Below are positions 12,976 to 25,369 of a DNA stretch of 64,000 bases, one piece after another. The notes under the pieces are model-generated. The model was given only the letters and a program-made list of their open reading frames with translations, did not search any database and was not told the DNA's origin. This stretch comes from Papio anubis. Its lineage: Eukaryota; Chordata; Mammalia; Primates; Cercopithecidae. A program made the translations under genes and the position numbers. The stretch covers positions 107,037,467 to 107,101,466 of the forward strand of contig NC_044996.1 in NCBI RefSeq assembly GCF_008728515.1, written 5' to 3'. Every line of letters begins with the position of its first letter. Positions within the stretch are counted from its first letter, which is position 1.

Positions 12976-15760
12976 AGGATCTATTCTTTAAATATAGTCA
13001 CTCCAGCTTTGTTTTTATTAGTATTAGCATGGTATTAATATATCTCTTTTCATCCCTTTAACATACCTATATCATTGTATTTGAAGTTGGTCTCTTACAG
13101 AGAGTGTATAATTGGGTCTTTTAAAAAAAAATCCATTCTGACAATTTTTGACTTTAACATTTCCATTTAATGTGATTATTGATATGTTTGGATTTATACT
13201 TACTATTTTATTATTTGTTTTGTGATTGTTCTATTTTTCATTTTTTGTTTTTAGTTTTCTTCCCTTTTTGGATTTTTGGACATATTTTAATATTCCATTT
13301 TAATTTGTCTATTGTTTTACTGCCTTTTTATTTATTTATTTTTACTCTAATTGTGTTTGTTTTTTACTGATCAGAGAAAAGGAAGACACTACAAACACTA
13401 TTTTATGTGTTTTTTCTAGAGGTTATAATATATGCACTGAACTTTTCTGAGTCTACTCAGAATCCATACTTTACGATTTCAAGTTTAAAAAATTACCACC
13501 ATGTAGGTCCCTTTCCCTTACCCCCTTTATCCTGTAAATGCCTTTTATGTAATACCTCTACATATCTTGAAAACCCTATCACAAAATGTTATGTTTGGCT
13601 TTCAGTCATCAAGCATATTTTAAAGAACTGAAGAGGAAAGAATATTCTGTTTACCCAGATGTCTACCATTTCTATTGCTTTTCTTTCATTCCTGATGTTT
13701 CAACTTTCTCTCTGGTGACATTTCCCATCTGTCTGAAGAATTTTCTTTAACAATTATTTCAGAAAACATCTCCTGGCAATAAATTTTCTTGGTTTTACTT
13801 CATCTGATAATGTCTTTATTTTACCCTCATTACTGAAGGACTGGATTGACAATTCTTTTCTTTCAGCACTTTAAAAAAATGGCATTTCACTTCCTTCTGG
13901 TTTCCATGGTTTCTGATGAGAAATTTGCTGATATTCAAATTGTTATTATCATGTAAGTCATGTGTCATTTTCTCTGGTGGCTCTCAAGATTTTGTCTATA
14001 GTTTTCAGATGTTTGATTATGGTATGTCTAGGCACAGATTTTTTTCAGGGTTATCCTATTTGAAATTTGCTGAGCTTCTTAAGTCCGTAGGTTTATGTCT
14101 TTTGCCAAATTTGGGAAGTTCTCAGCCATTACTTTCTTACATATTTTTTCTGCAGCATATTCCTTCTCATTTTCTTTTGCAGCTCCAATGACACAAATGT
14201 TAGCTCTTTTAGTATTGTCCTACAGGCCCCTGAGGCTCTGTTGGTTATTTATAAAAATATTTTTTCCTATTATTTGGATAGGATCATTTCTATTGATATC
14301 CCAACAAGTTCACTATTTCCTCTGTTATCTCTGTTTTTGTATTGAGCCCATCTTGTGAATTTTTATTTTGATTATTGTATTTTTCATTTCTAAATTTTTC
14401 ATTTTATTCCTCTTTATATCCTTTATTTCTTTGCTGAGACTTTCTGTCTTCTCATTTATTTTGAGAGTATTTTTTCTTCTTTTTAAATTTTTAAAAAATG
14501 TTTCTGGGTACATAGTAGGTTTATATATTTATGGGGTACATGCGATATTTTGATACAGGTATACAATGTGTAACAATTGTATCTGGGTAAATGGGGTATC
14601 CATCACCTCAAGCATTTATCCTTTCTTTTTGTTACAAACAATCCAATTATACTCTCTAATTATTCGTGCTTTAAAGTCTCTGATAATTCCAGTGTCTGTG
14701 TCATCTTGGCATTTGTTTCTGTTGGTTGTTTTTCCCATGAGAGTTGAGCTTTTTTGTGGTTCTCTCTATGCTGAGTAATTTTGGATTTTATCCTGGACAT
14801 TTTGGAAGACTCTAGGTTATGAGAGACTCTGTGTCTTTCATCCTGTAGGGAATGTAGTTCATTTTGCTGTGACAGACAATCAACTTGATTGGGTTCAGGC
14901 TGTATATTCCAACGAGCCTTCTTTGAATTGTGGTTCCAATGTCAGTTCAGTTTCCAAAGCTTTTGCAGTGCTATTCAGGTCTGTCTCATATGTGTGAAAC
15001 CCAGCAGCCAATTTAGGACCTAAGTAGTGTTCTGTCCCATAATTTCATTCTCAAAATCTTTGGTATATTGTTTTGTGTCAGATCCATACATGCACAGCTA
15101 GGGAGGGAGCCTAGGACTTCACAATTCTATGGGATTGTTTTCCTCATACTTTCCAAAATGTCCCCACAACTTTTTTTCCCTGGGGTTCAACTTACAGGCT
15201 GTGACCCTCTTACAGTCTAAGAAAGATGGGGCTTTATATAACTATGCTGTGCTGCGCACTTCCAACAACTGAGCCTATGTCAGTTCTGAACTGAAATAGC
15301 AGGAGGGAAGATAGAAAGAAAAAAGGCAATGGGGATTCACCCCACCCTTTTGGGACATAACTATCCTGATCAGAAATAGTGGTTCTCCTCCCTCAGAATT
15401 TTAGGCATCCCTAGTGCTGCTGCTGTCTCTACTGCTACTGTAGTTACTGCAGGATGGCCTGGAGTGCAGAAGGACAGAGAAAAGGGAAAAGTCTCAGAAG
15501 ATTTCTCCCAACCACCCTCTCTCTGAGCATCAGATCATCTCTTTCTTGCTCTTCAAGACAGAATTAGAGAGCTTTTCTGTCCATGCCTGAGTACCCACTT
15601 CTAGGTTTCAGGATGCCTTGATTCTAGGCCGGGGATAACAGAAGAAAAATAAATGATAAACTCAGTGTCAATTTGGTAATACTTCAGATTCTGGCCTGTC
15701 TTCTCTCCTAGTCTGCCCACCACTGTTTAATTTTTGGAGTCCTCAAATAGCTGCCCCATG
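12976..15760 (-). mobile_element. Old L1 (L1M) 5'/ORF1-side sequence, antisense
   Basis: A long antisense stretch is typical of the 5' half of L1M elements: 'tttgattatggtatgtctag', 'ctgagcttcttaagtccgta', 'tttgggaagttctcagccat' and 'tttctttgctgagactttct'. It is split at 14487-14668 by a separate L1MA 3' tip, after which the same consensus resumes ('tctgataattccagtgtctg'). The distal 1 kb is more diverged and its limit is approximate. No intact ORF1. Confidence 0.7.
14487..14668 (-). mobile_element. L1MA-type 3' tip nested in the older L1M
   Basis: 'tatatatttatggggtacat', 'ttttgatacaggtatacaat' and 'tatccatcacctcaagcatt' are the antisense 3' end of L1MA elements. The surrounding L1M sequence is interrupted here and continues on both sides, so this is a severely 5'-truncated later insertion of about 180 bp. 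Confidence 0.7.
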
Positions 15761-15939
15761 CATTATGTCCAGGTTTTGTAGCTGCATTGAGTGGGAGAAA
15801 CAGGGTGGAGTTAACCCCATTTTACTTGGAACCAGAACCTCCTATTTCTTTTACATCCTGCTACGAATATATTTCTGTATTTATCACAGTTACTTTTGTT
15901 ACTTTTATAACATCTTCCCCCTAGAGAAAGCCTCTAAAA

Positions 15940-16704
15940 CACAATGTTTTGCTATAAATATACATAATGAAATGGTTAACTTATCTATCAAGTCAACATT
16001 ATCCATTATCTCACAGTTACCATTTTTTTATGGTAAGAGCACCTAAAATCTACTTTTTAACAAATTTCCATTATACAATATTAAGTATAGTCTTCATGCT
16101 ATACATTAGATCTTGAGACTTATTAATCCTACATAACTACACCTTTGTATCCTTGACCCACATCTCCCTGTTCCCCACCCTCCTAATGCCCTGGTAACCA
16201 CTGTTCTACTCTTTGTTTCTATGAACAGGATTTGACTTTTTAAAATTCCATCTATAAGTTAGATCACACAGTATTTTCCTTTCTATGCCTGGCTTATTTC
16301 ACTTAGCATGATGTTCTCCAGATTCATCTATGTCCACGTTGTCACAAAAAACAAGATCTTTTTCAAGTCTGAATAGTATTCCATTGTGTGTGTTTGTGTG
16401 TTTGTGTGTGTGTATATTTATCCATTCATCCACTGATGGACACTTAGGTTGGTTCCATACCTTGGATATTGTGAATAATGCTGCAGTGAACATGTGCATG
16501 CAGCTATCTCTTTAATGTGCTGATTTCATTTCCTTTGGATGTCTACCCAGAAGTGGGATTGCTGGTTCATATGGTAGTTCTATATTTGTAGTTTTCAGAG
16601 AAACCTCCATACTGTTTTCCATAATAGCGATACAAATTTACTTTTCTACCAACAGTGTGTAAGTGAACGTCTTTCTTCACATCCTCTCCAACACTTATTT
16701 TTTG
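15940..16704 (-). mobile_element. L1MA-type L1 3' end, antisense, 5' truncated
   Basis: An antisense 3'UTR is followed by the ORF2 C-terminus ('cctggcttatttcacttagc', 'tggacacttaggttggttcc', 'cagaagtgggattgctggtt'). It carries an internal TG-rich run at 16386-16413. Coding capacity is destroyed. Confidence 0.85.
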
Positions 16705-18302
16705 AAATGTTCTCAGGAGAAACCTGTAAGGAAGGAAGTGAGGGAAGCAGGAAAGGCAGGGGAAGAAGCTAAGCAAAGATATGGTTTCAGCAGAAGTCTA
16801 GCATCAGCCTGATCCCACAGGAAGTTCTAGAGCAAAGACGGCACCACACAGTTGTCTCCCTGGAGGCAAAGGGACTGGATTTTTGCTCCTACATACCAGT
16901 CTGTCATTGACTGTGCTGGTGGGTACATAACCTCCTAGGCATCTCTGGGTGAGGTTCCCATCAGCTGAGAGTAATTCTCAAGAGAACAGTGCAGCTGTGA
17001 GCTGTTAGCAGCCAACACTCATAGCTACTAAATATAAAATAAATAGAGCTAGTCACAGTTCTGGGTAAGATGGTGTAAGCAGCTGGGGATGGATGCTCTG
17101 GGTGAGGCATCAACACCATCATTATAATGATTAATCACACATTTCAGTGGTGATCGTCACTGAATGCTGCTATTTCCTTCCAAAACACAGAGAGAATCAC
17201 TAACTAGTTGTGGCATTGCAGGAACCATGCCTGCGCTGAAATAATCAGCCTCTAGGGTAATGATTCTGAACATTAAGTGTGCATGAGAATTACTTAGGGA
17301 GCTTGTTAAAGATGCAGATTCCATCACCAATCCAGAGATTCTTATTCAGTAGATCTGCTATGAGAGCTGCATTTTAACAAGGACCCCTGTGATTTCACTT
17401 TGAGATTATGGAGGTGGTCATACAACCTATTTCAATGATGGCAAACGTCATTCTGCTTTAATTGTGTTTCCTCAACTAAGTCTGAAGCTCCTATGGGCAG
17501 ATGCTAAACTGCAGTAATTTCCACTATAGTGACGTTCACGACCATAAAATGTTTTATACAGAATGTTTTAATTAAGCCCTTACCGATTCATTGTTCTTGT
17601 GATCCAAGTAATCACTTTATAGGGAGCCTGAAATGAGGTGACTGTAGGTATCTGAGGCACAGAGGAAAACTCTCAAAGCAGGAGCCATAGGAGTTGTAGA
17701 ATCCTAGGAGGCAGCTAGCCCTATCAGCAGTGAATCATAACTTTTTAAAAATAATCTTCAGACAGCCCAGGGGTATCAGAGGCTTACTGACACAAAATGC
17801 CCATCTCTGCCAAGTGCCCTGAACCATGAATAGAAATGTATGGCTGGGATGGGCCTGGGAGACTAGCATCTGTTTTTATAGCTGTGATTGTCCGTTCAGA
17901 TTGGGGTCAGCATCAATCATATCATCTTTCACTATAAAGAACAGAATATTGATCAGGACTCAGTCCTGCCTAACAATACCAGCTCCACTTTGGGTAGCCA
18001 GACAATCTAAGATCAGAAATGAAACAGTATTTCTAAAAGTACATAAAAAAAACTAAAACGAATATGAGAAACCAATAGACTATCAAGTGTTCCTTTCATT
18101 CCTTTGTAAGAACTAGGCTACATGCTGTGACAGCAAAGGATTTGCTTAGGAAGATCTACTTAATTAGATAAAATATGTTCCCTTAGTAAATCTGAAAAAT
18201 AAGCAGTTATGCTCTCCTGCATTTTTATCTTCTATGATTTTATTAGCTTATCCAGCACACACTACTGCACACTTAAATAGGGCAAGTATTTTATCTATTC
18301 TT
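16705..18302. other. No gene; one hAT-like remnant
   Basis: A MER20/MER58-like hAT-Charlie remnant is at about 17255-17440 ('gagcttgttaaagatgcaga', 'gagattcttattcagtagat'). No other feature recognised. Confidence 0.4.
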
Positions 18303-18306
18303 TATT

Positions 18307-18337
<31 letters not shown>

Positions 18338-18618
18338 CTTTTGAGATGGAGTCCTGCTCTGTCGCCAGGCTGGAGTGCGGTGGCGCCATCTCTGCTCACT
18401 GCAACCTCCGCCTCCTGGGTTCAAGCAATTCTTTTTCCTCAGCCTCCCTAGTAGCTGGGATTACAGGCGCCCGCCACCACACCCAGCTAATTTTTTTTTG
18501 TTTGTTTGTATTTTTAGTAGAGATAGGGTTTCACCATGTTGGCCAGGCTGGTCTCAAACTCCTGACCTCAGGTGATCCGCCCACCTCCACCTCCCAAAGT
18601 GCTGGGATTACACATGTG
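18303..18618 (-). mobile_element. AluS-type element, antisense, with (ATTT)n tail
   Basis: A (TTTA)n tail at 18303-18340 precedes a nearly complete antisense Alu that is slightly truncated at its 5' end. A 10-bp target duplication 'atctattctt' flanks it (18293-18302 and 18619-18628). 'gacctcaggtgatccgccca' indicates AluS. Confidence 0.93.
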
Positions 18619-18628
18619 ATCTATTCTT

Positions 18629-19499
18629 GATGATCAAGTGGAAGTTATGAGGTTGATGCAGTTGTAGTTTAGGAAATCTGACATGTAAGGGAGCATGTTA
18701 AGATTTTATGGGCCATTAAAAGTACAGAATTTTAAATGATTACTGAGATCAAAATGTCATTTATTTTCATAACAAATAAGTGGTTTGGGATTTGTTATTC
18801 CCAAAGTGAGTATCATTGAGGCTGACCCTTGCCCAAGGGCACATTTATAAATATATGGGCCTTTACCAAACGTGTGAAGTACCAAGTTGTTTATACTTAC
18901 TTAATGATTGACTCTTTGTCTGCTGCTGATGTGTAGTTAAATGAGCGTGTTGTTGACTGACAAATCCTCCCAGGACTGAGGAGGTCAAAGTAAAGAACCA
19001 GCATTTTGTGGCAACCCATGATCATCTGTCTTACTTCCTTGAGAAAAGAGAAGCCCTGAGCTGAGGTGATCAGCAGGAGGCAAGAACTGATTAATAGGCA
19101 TCATTTTTTCTGGCTGCTTTGTGTAAGCAGCTAGGCTAGACTAGTCATGCCTCTGAGAAGAGGTGAAAAATGACAGGATGAATTGGGGAAGCAACCAGGA
19201 AGTCATAATCCTGGGAAGCCATTTTGTCACCTGGGTTTAGTAGTTTCTAGAGGAATCCTGCGACCTCGGCTGTTATGAACATTAAATGTATTAATAGCAT
19301 AAGAGCCAAGAGCAATGCCTAGCACAACTTAAGAACTATGTAATTGTTTATGAACTAAGTGAATAAGCCAGTGGAACTCCATAGCCTGTGTTCTTGACTA
19401 TTATGCTACCTTGGCAGGACTCTGATTCCCAGGATGCACAGTGAGAGAGCTAGGCAGCCTAAGCACTAGGAAGTACCTAAGATAGTAGGCAACTAATCA
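18629..19499. other. Unassigned; small MIR-like piece
   Basis: MIR-like 3' sequence near 19265-19345 ('aagagcaatgcctagcacaa'). Nothing else recognisable. Confidence 0.35.
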
Positions 19500-19935
19500 C
19501 TCATTCATGCACTTATTCACAAATATTTATCGAGAATCTCTATATATGTGCTAAGCAATTTTCTGGGTAGTAGAGATAAAGCAATGAACAAAACAGACAA
19601 ATTCTCAACCATCATAGAGCTTATATGCTAGTGGGGAGACAGGCACTAAACAAAATAATTGATAAATGTGTAAATAATGGCAGGTAATGGTAGGAGAAAT
19701 GAAGGAAATGAAGGCAGGGTAAGAGCACAGGGAGCCCTGGAGCTGGGGCTATGGGAACGGGCTGAGTGTGTGTTATTTTAGAAAAAGAGATGAGGAAAGG
19801 CCTTTCTGATGAGGCAACATTTGAGCAGAGACCTGAATGAAGTGGGGAGGGATTCAGGCAGCAATCTGGGAGACAAGCCCGGGTAGAGAAAATAACCAGA
19901 AAGGCAGGGATGGCCCTTCAGAGTTGCCCCAAGTT
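19500..19935 (-). mobile_element. L2 LINE 3' region, antisense
   Basis: 'cacaaatatttatcgagaat', 'caatgaacaaaacagacaaa' and 'gtggggagacaggcactaaa' are classic antisense L2. They continue into 'gatgaggcaacatttgagca'. Old, no ORF. Confidence 0.8.
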
Positions 19936-21867
19936 GAGTGATGTGGGCTGCCTTTAGAAGGAGAAGAAATCTTGGGTGAGGCAGTTTTCTTCAGTGGAGG
20001 CAATCTCCAAAGGGAGATGACAGCTGATGGCCATACCCCTGCAGCTTTCCCAGCAGCTGGGGAAGGAAGTGTTTCATTCCTGAAGGATAATCTGGGTGGT
20101 ACAACTTCCAGCACCCTGTGCCTGTCTTCAGTAGCTTGTTCTACTATTTGGCTTGCTCCTGAAGAATCCAATCTTTCCCACCAAAGAAGTTATGCTCAAT
20201 ATTTTCAAAATTTCATCAAAGTTCTTGTGTAAAAGTGCAAAGGTTGAAACGTTATTTGGGGTTTAAGTACTAAAATGTAAATATTGGACACTGATTCCTG
20301 AACAACACAGGGGAAAGGAGCAAAAGTCTAAATCTGAAAGTTTTTAGGAAGGGAGTACTTGGCAGATGGGTGATTTTAAAATGTGATGCCATGAATTCTT
20401 TTGCAACTTGATAACACATCAGCACTGCCCACACATTCTAGAAACCATGTGAATGAAGAAGGCTGTCATTAGAGCTGAAAATTGCATTGTGATTTTGGCA
20501 ATGGTTCACTCTTAGGCCAGGTTCAGATTTCCCAGTTTCTGAACTCTAACCAGTAATTGCTATTACTGTGTTTGGGAGATGACTGCTGGAGATTGTGGCA
20601 AAAAGATAGAATTCTCTGCCTTTTAAGGCATCTTAATCACAATTTTGGCAGCATGGAAGCCTTCAACTTAGTAAACTGAGCAGCCATTTCCATAGCAGAG
20701 AAATAAGCTACTGTTTGATTCAGAGATGGAGCTTTCAGCTGTTGTTTGTTGACCTGAGCCGAGGGAAACAAGATGACAGATTGGACAAGCAGCACACTAT
20801 GCAATTTATGCCCTTCATGGACTGTCAAGCATTAATTTAATTTAATTTTAATCATTACCATCTGGTACTTATATAGCAAGTCAGGCCCAGATAGATATTT
20901 CCTTATCTTGAATTGGTGAACAGAGCTGTGTTTTGGCCTGCAGCCATGTCCGTACACCCCAAGGAAGGGGCAAGAACACTGTGGGAGGGTAGATTTGTAT
21001 GAATGCCAGGCATGCAGCTATCACCAGCCCTGCATGCTGTAAAAGGGACCTGTTGGTGCTAGTCCCACCATGGTTCATGGCCCCTTCTCCTGTCCCACTC
21101 GTGGAGGCATAAATGCTCAGTCATGTCTTTGTCTTTGTATTCCTTGACATTGAGAATGGGAACTGGCTGGGGATGCTCTCTGGATGAATTGAGGCATCGG
21201 ACTCTGTGGCTTAAACCTCTTAAGCAGGTAAAGTGACCAGTAGCCACATTTAATATGTTCATTAGGAAATTAGTAAGCACTGATGACCTTTGAGTTTCCA
21301 TTACTCTGAGCATCTGTTATTTTTTGTGTCAATCATGGTGCCAGACCCAGTAGGGAATATGGAAGAAGTATAAAGCAACATTCCTGTCCTAGAAGCCAAC
21401 TCAGTCCCAGGAGGGATTCTCTTTTCTTCTCAGTCCTCAGACTGAACCTCAAGTTGTTGGTGGCTGGTAGGGAGTAGAAGGGTTGCCAGTGAAGTCCCAG
21501 AGGAGTAAGGGAGGAAGAGTGGATGAGAAAGCCCTCCATGTTCCTGAATTTTAATCTTTTCATGCAAAATAGCTTGGTGCCCAAGAGGCTAAAGGATGCC
21601 TTTCAGCAAGCTAGCTCTGGCTTCAGGAGACAAACACTGAGCCCTGTTCATTGCTTTGTGGGCAAAGATCATATGACCTACTTGAGAAAGGACAGCAAGT
21701 TTCCGCCTTTTCTTTGAAAACAGAAACAGGTCTTTTTCCCCCTGATTTCCTGCAGCAATGTTAAATACATGCTTATTATCCCCAAAATCAGATAATACAG
21801 AAAAGTAGAAAGTAAACACTTGGTCACACACAGAGATGACTGTTAATATTTTAGTATACACATCTTT
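19936..21867. other. No gene recognised
   Basis: About 1.9 kb without a nameable repeat, apart from an L1/L2 3'UTR-like stretch around 21740-21850 ('gagatgactgttaatatttt'). No credible coding frame. Confidence 0.4.
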
Positions 21868-21998
21868 ATACACACACACCATATATATATGTATATATAC
21901 ACACAAATAGTGTATATATATATGTGTGTGTGTGTATATATATATACGTGTGTGTGTGTATATATACACACACACACATATATACACACATATATTTT
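21868..21998. repeat. Compound (CA/TG/TA)n microsatellite with a 30-bp perfect palindrome
   Basis: Blocks of alternating purine-pyrimidine dinucleotides (CA, TA, TG) fill about 130 bp. Positions 21948-21977 form a perfect 30-bp palindrome with a TG arm, a TA centre and a CA arm, followed by further CA/TA blocks. Such sequence can adopt Z-DNA or a cruciform. Confidence 0.92.
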
Positions 21999-22849
21999 TT
22001 TAAATTGGATCATGCTATAGGTAAGGAAAAGCAAAATCTCTTGCCATGTGATTTCCTTCTCCAATCAGATGTCAGTATGACCAGAAAGAACATTCAGGGG
22101 CTTCAAGCAAGGAAAGAGAGAGAGTGGCATTGCAAAATTTGCCACTTCAAATTTCAAGGCTGGATGTTGTTTCCAGCTCAAGCTGTGTCTCTCCAACCCA
22201 CCTCTTGGCAACTGCCAAGGACAGACTTGCCAGCCCTTCTGAGATATGAGGCCACCTCTAGTCAGGATATGAATCTTGTTTCTTTCTATGAAACATTACA
22301 TTTTTCCTTTGAAAAAAGTAACAGAAAGCACTGTTCATCATGGAGGGAGAGAGGCAAATACAGCATGGAAGAAACATTTTCAAGAGTTAAAATAGAGCAT
22401 GGTAAAGAAAGAGAATCACTTCCTGCCCTCTTTTCTGACTATAAGAAGTTTAAACCATATTTTAGATTTTTCTTTATGTTAAAAGAGAAGATTATTCATA
22501 CAAAACTCATTTTGATCTATGTGCATCAAAATTAAATGGACGTGATCTACAAGTGTGTTTTGCACCAGGTCAGGATGAGATTGCAGCTATCTCCTTGAGG
22601 AGATTCCAAAACCTTCTGGAGAGAGATCAGAGAATAGAGGCCCACAGAGCCAGGCCACGTAAGGAATGGTGGAGTAAGCCAGGTGTGTTTCCATGGAGAA
22701 GGGGATAGTCTTAGTTTAATGGGAAGGTGGGCTGGACATACTTTTTATTCTTCTGGAAGCTAGAACTGGAATGAAAAGATCAAAAGTGTTATGAGGTACA
22801 GAACTGACACATGAGATTTGGGAAGGTGGAGAAGAAAAAGGAGTGAAGA
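21999..22849. other. No gene supported
   Basis: A 203-codon open frame overlaps the microsatellite and runs on to 22535. Its first residues are translated CA/TA repeat and the rest matches no family that I know, so it is judged a chance frame. Confidence 0.4.
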
Positions 22850-23080
22850 CAGCTAATATTTATTGAGCACCTACTATGTGTCAGAAGTTGAGCTAATTCC
22901 TTGTATTATCTTATTTAATCTTCACAGTAATCTTAAGAGGTAGATAATATTGCTGGTATCTTCTAGCTAAGGAGAGTAAGATTCAAAAAAGTTAAGTAAC
23001 TTGCACAAAGTTGCATAGCTGTTAAGTGGCAGAACCAGGTTTAAATTCACATTTGTTTGGCTCCCCTACATCACACTCTC
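22850..23080 (-). mobile_element. MIR SINE, antisense
   Basis: 'tattgagcacctactatgtg', 'cttatttaatcttcacagta' and 'gttaagtaacttgcacaaag' are canonical antisense MIR. Confidence 0.88.
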
Positions 23081-23580
23081 TAAAAATGGCATGGGCGAGC
23101 TTCCTGAGCTAATGTGTTCCTGGGTACCTGGTTGCATTCAGGAAAAGACTAGATGGTTATTTGTTGGGGATGTTCTTCAAGGGATTTGTGCATTGGTATA
23201 GAGCTTCAACACATGGTTTCTAAGGGCCTTTCTAACTGTATGTTCTAACAAGGTCCCTCTAAAACGTATCACTCTTGCTTGTCTTCAGGACACCTACTGG
23301 GGGCATGATTTGAATTTTATTTTTGGCTAAGGCATCATCCTCAGAAAATGAAACTGAAGATAAATCCCCATAAATGTTCTCTTGGAGGACCAACTCCAGC
23401 AGACATTGTTGGTATGGTACTCATACCCCCTCAGCACTCACCATGCCCATACATGCCCATGGAGGTTCTTCTGCAAACACCTACAACTCTCTGTCTCAGG
23501 GCTTGCTTTTGGTTCTTGAAGGGCAGGCCGAAAGTGCCAGAAAGTTAACATCTTTGGAAGTAGTCCTCAGCTAATGACAG
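23081..23580. other. No gene recognised
   Basis: Two overlapping short frames at 23348-23574 have no recognisable domain. Confidence 0.35.
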
Positions 23581-23880
23581 AGGGGAATTAGAAAATAACT
23601 ATTCCAGCTTCCATGGCCTTGTTTGGGATAACTCTAAGGCATGTTCCACACAATCTCCCAGAGTTCCTCAGCAGGAATGAGTCCTAGGTCCCCACAGGGG
23701 TAACCTGCTGTTACCCCTTCACGCTCTCATTTTATTATTATTTTGTTTATCCCTTCACTCTCTCATTTCCCCTCTTTCCTACTAGTGCTTCCAGGGATCA
23801 CCTTCCAAATAAACTAGGTGCACTCAAATCCTTGTCTCAGGGTCTGTTTTTGATGAAACCCACACTAAGACACCAACATA
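23581..23880 (+). mobile_element. Probable old retroviral LTR 3' portion, family unassigned
   Basis: 'gggatcaccttccaaataaa' (with AATAAA) followed by 'aatccttgtctcagggtctg' and 'cccacactaagaca' is a common LTR R/U5 layout. Similar endings occur near 25770, 41550 and 63640. Confidence 0.4.
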
Positions 23881-23883
23881 TAC

Positions 23884-24275
23884 AGGGTTTCTCAACCTCA
23901 GCACTATTGACATTCATTTGGGACTGGAGATGTACAAAATGACAAATACACAGGAACCATTTTACTGTTTGTGTAACATCAGTTTGGGTTGCTAGGGATA
24001 TTTTGACCTTTAAGTATTTGTGTGAAGCTATTTACATTTGGACACATACAGATGTATTTGTTTGTCTGGTGCGGGTGGGACACACAGTGCGCAGGACAGT
24101 GTCTCCCCTTAAATACTGATTTTTTAAAAACTGATGTAGAGGCCAAAAATGCTGCTCTACACAGTAGATGCCAGTTGTGCCGTCTCCCCAGCTGTGACAA
24201 CCAAAAATATCTTCAGATATTGCCAAATGTCTTCCAGGGGACAAAATCAGTCCCAGCTGAGAAGTGCTGCTTGCT
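23884..24275 (-). mobile_element. MER5A DNA transposon, disrupted by a duplication and an inverted block
   Basis: The left part ('cagggtttctcaacctcagc', 'actattgacatt') and the right part ('ccagctgtgacaaccaaaaa', 'tattgccaaatgtcttccag') are antisense MER5A. Between them lie a copy (23936-24034) of sequence also found at 24850-25010, and a block (about 24035-24128) that appears inverted. The inverted block contains a reverse-oriented piece of MER5A middle near 24080-24107. Confidence 0.75.
23936..24034 (+). repeat. Local duplicate A of 24850-25010
   Basis: Positions 23936-23985 match 24850-24899 with one mismatch in 50. Positions 23987-24034 match 24963-25010 with three mismatches in 48. The 63 bp between the two blocks at the other site (24900-24962) are absent here. 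Confidence 0.9.
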
Positions 24276-24431
24276 TGAGGTACCTGTGGGCAGCACAGGG
24301 AAGGTAGGATTTGGGGAAGCAAACCTGTTAGGGTGGGCCATGGGCAAGCTTCTCAGTGATTTTAGTGGAGGGATGAGGAGGAGACTGAGTGTGTGTGTGT
24401 TTTGGGAGAGGACAATGAAACAACTCTTCTT

Positions 24432-24745
24432 TTTTTTGTTTTTTTTTTTTTGTTTTTTTTTTTTGAGACTGAGTCTCGCTCTGTCGCCCAGGCTGGAGTG
24501 TGGTGGCACCATCTCCACTCACTGCAAGCTCCGCCTCCTGAGTTCCCGCCATTCTCCCGCCTCAGCCTCCCGAGTAGCTGGGACTACAGGCGCCCACCAC
24601 CACGCCCAGCTAATGTTTTGTATTTTTAGTAGAGACGGAGTTTCACCGTGTTAGCCAGGATGGTCTCGATCTCCTGACCTCATGATCCACCCGCCTCGGC
24701 CTCCCAAAGTGCTGGGATTACAGGCGTGAGCCACCACGCCCGGTC
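24432..24745 (-). mobile_element. AluY-type element, antisense
   Basis: A full-length antisense Alu with a long interrupted poly(T) and a perfect 15-bp target duplication 'gaaacaactcttctt' (24417-24431 and 24746-24760). 'caagctccgcctcctgagtt' and 'gttagccaggatggtctcga' fit AluY. Confidence 0.95.
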
Positions 24746-24849
24746 GAAACAACTCTTCTTACTTCATAACTGCCTGGTGCAAGGTGGTCCCTTGTCTAAA
24801 GCATAACAGCTCAGAACTAAACTCAGTACCCCTTACAGTTTCTTTTAGA

Positions 24850-25022
24850 AAAATGACAAATACACAGAAACCATTTTACTGTTTGTGTAACATCAGTTTT
24901 CAGGTGAGTTCAGTTTGGATGACAGGTTCTTAAGCAGCAATTTCACAGCCTGTCAGTTTTTTGGTTGCTAGGGATATTTTCACTTTTAAGTACTTGTGTG
25001 AAGCTATTTAAAAAATCAGTAT
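24850..25022 (+). repeat. Local duplicate B (probable source copy)
   Basis: Partner of 23936-24034. It also contains 'tttaaaaaatcagtat' (25007-25022), whose exact reverse complement is at 24113-24128. It is longer than copy A and is not embedded in a transposon, so it is the likely source. Confidence 0.85.
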
Positions 25023-25369
25023 GTGGTTCCAATATGGGGAATGCTGTCAAATGGAGTAGAGGGTCAGATAAAAGATGTAAATGCTTTCTTATCTAGAGCT
25101 TTGGACCTGATTTGGCTGGTATGTGTACAAATGAGACCCCTGATGAGAGTGACAGAGTTTCAGGGATGGTAAAGGAGACTACAGATGTAGGTTCCAAAAC
25201 CCCTGTATTCCCTGTAAATAGAAGTAGCAAGGAAGAATAAATATAGGTTAATACCTATAAGCTGGTCTTCATCTTATCTATTAGATTCCTGGTTAAAAAC
25301 AAAAAAAGGTTCTGATTGGGATTCCTCGTTACCACTGAATTCTGATACCTTCCAAGGTCAAGCAGGGTA
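25023..25369. other. No gene recognised
   Basis: Unassigned sequence between duplicate B and an LTR-like region. Confidence 0.35.

Noticed and set aside
13179..14778. Many Phe/Leu-rich short frames that look membrane-like
   Set aside because: Antisense translation of A-rich L1M sequence yields Phe, Leu and Ile runs; not membrane proteins.
21924..22535. 203-aa open frame
   Set aside because: The start lies in the CA/TA microsatellite and the remainder has no recognisable domain; open by chance.
24022..24654. 210-aa open frame
   Set aside because: Built from scrambled MER5A, poly(T) and antisense Alu; a repeat translation.
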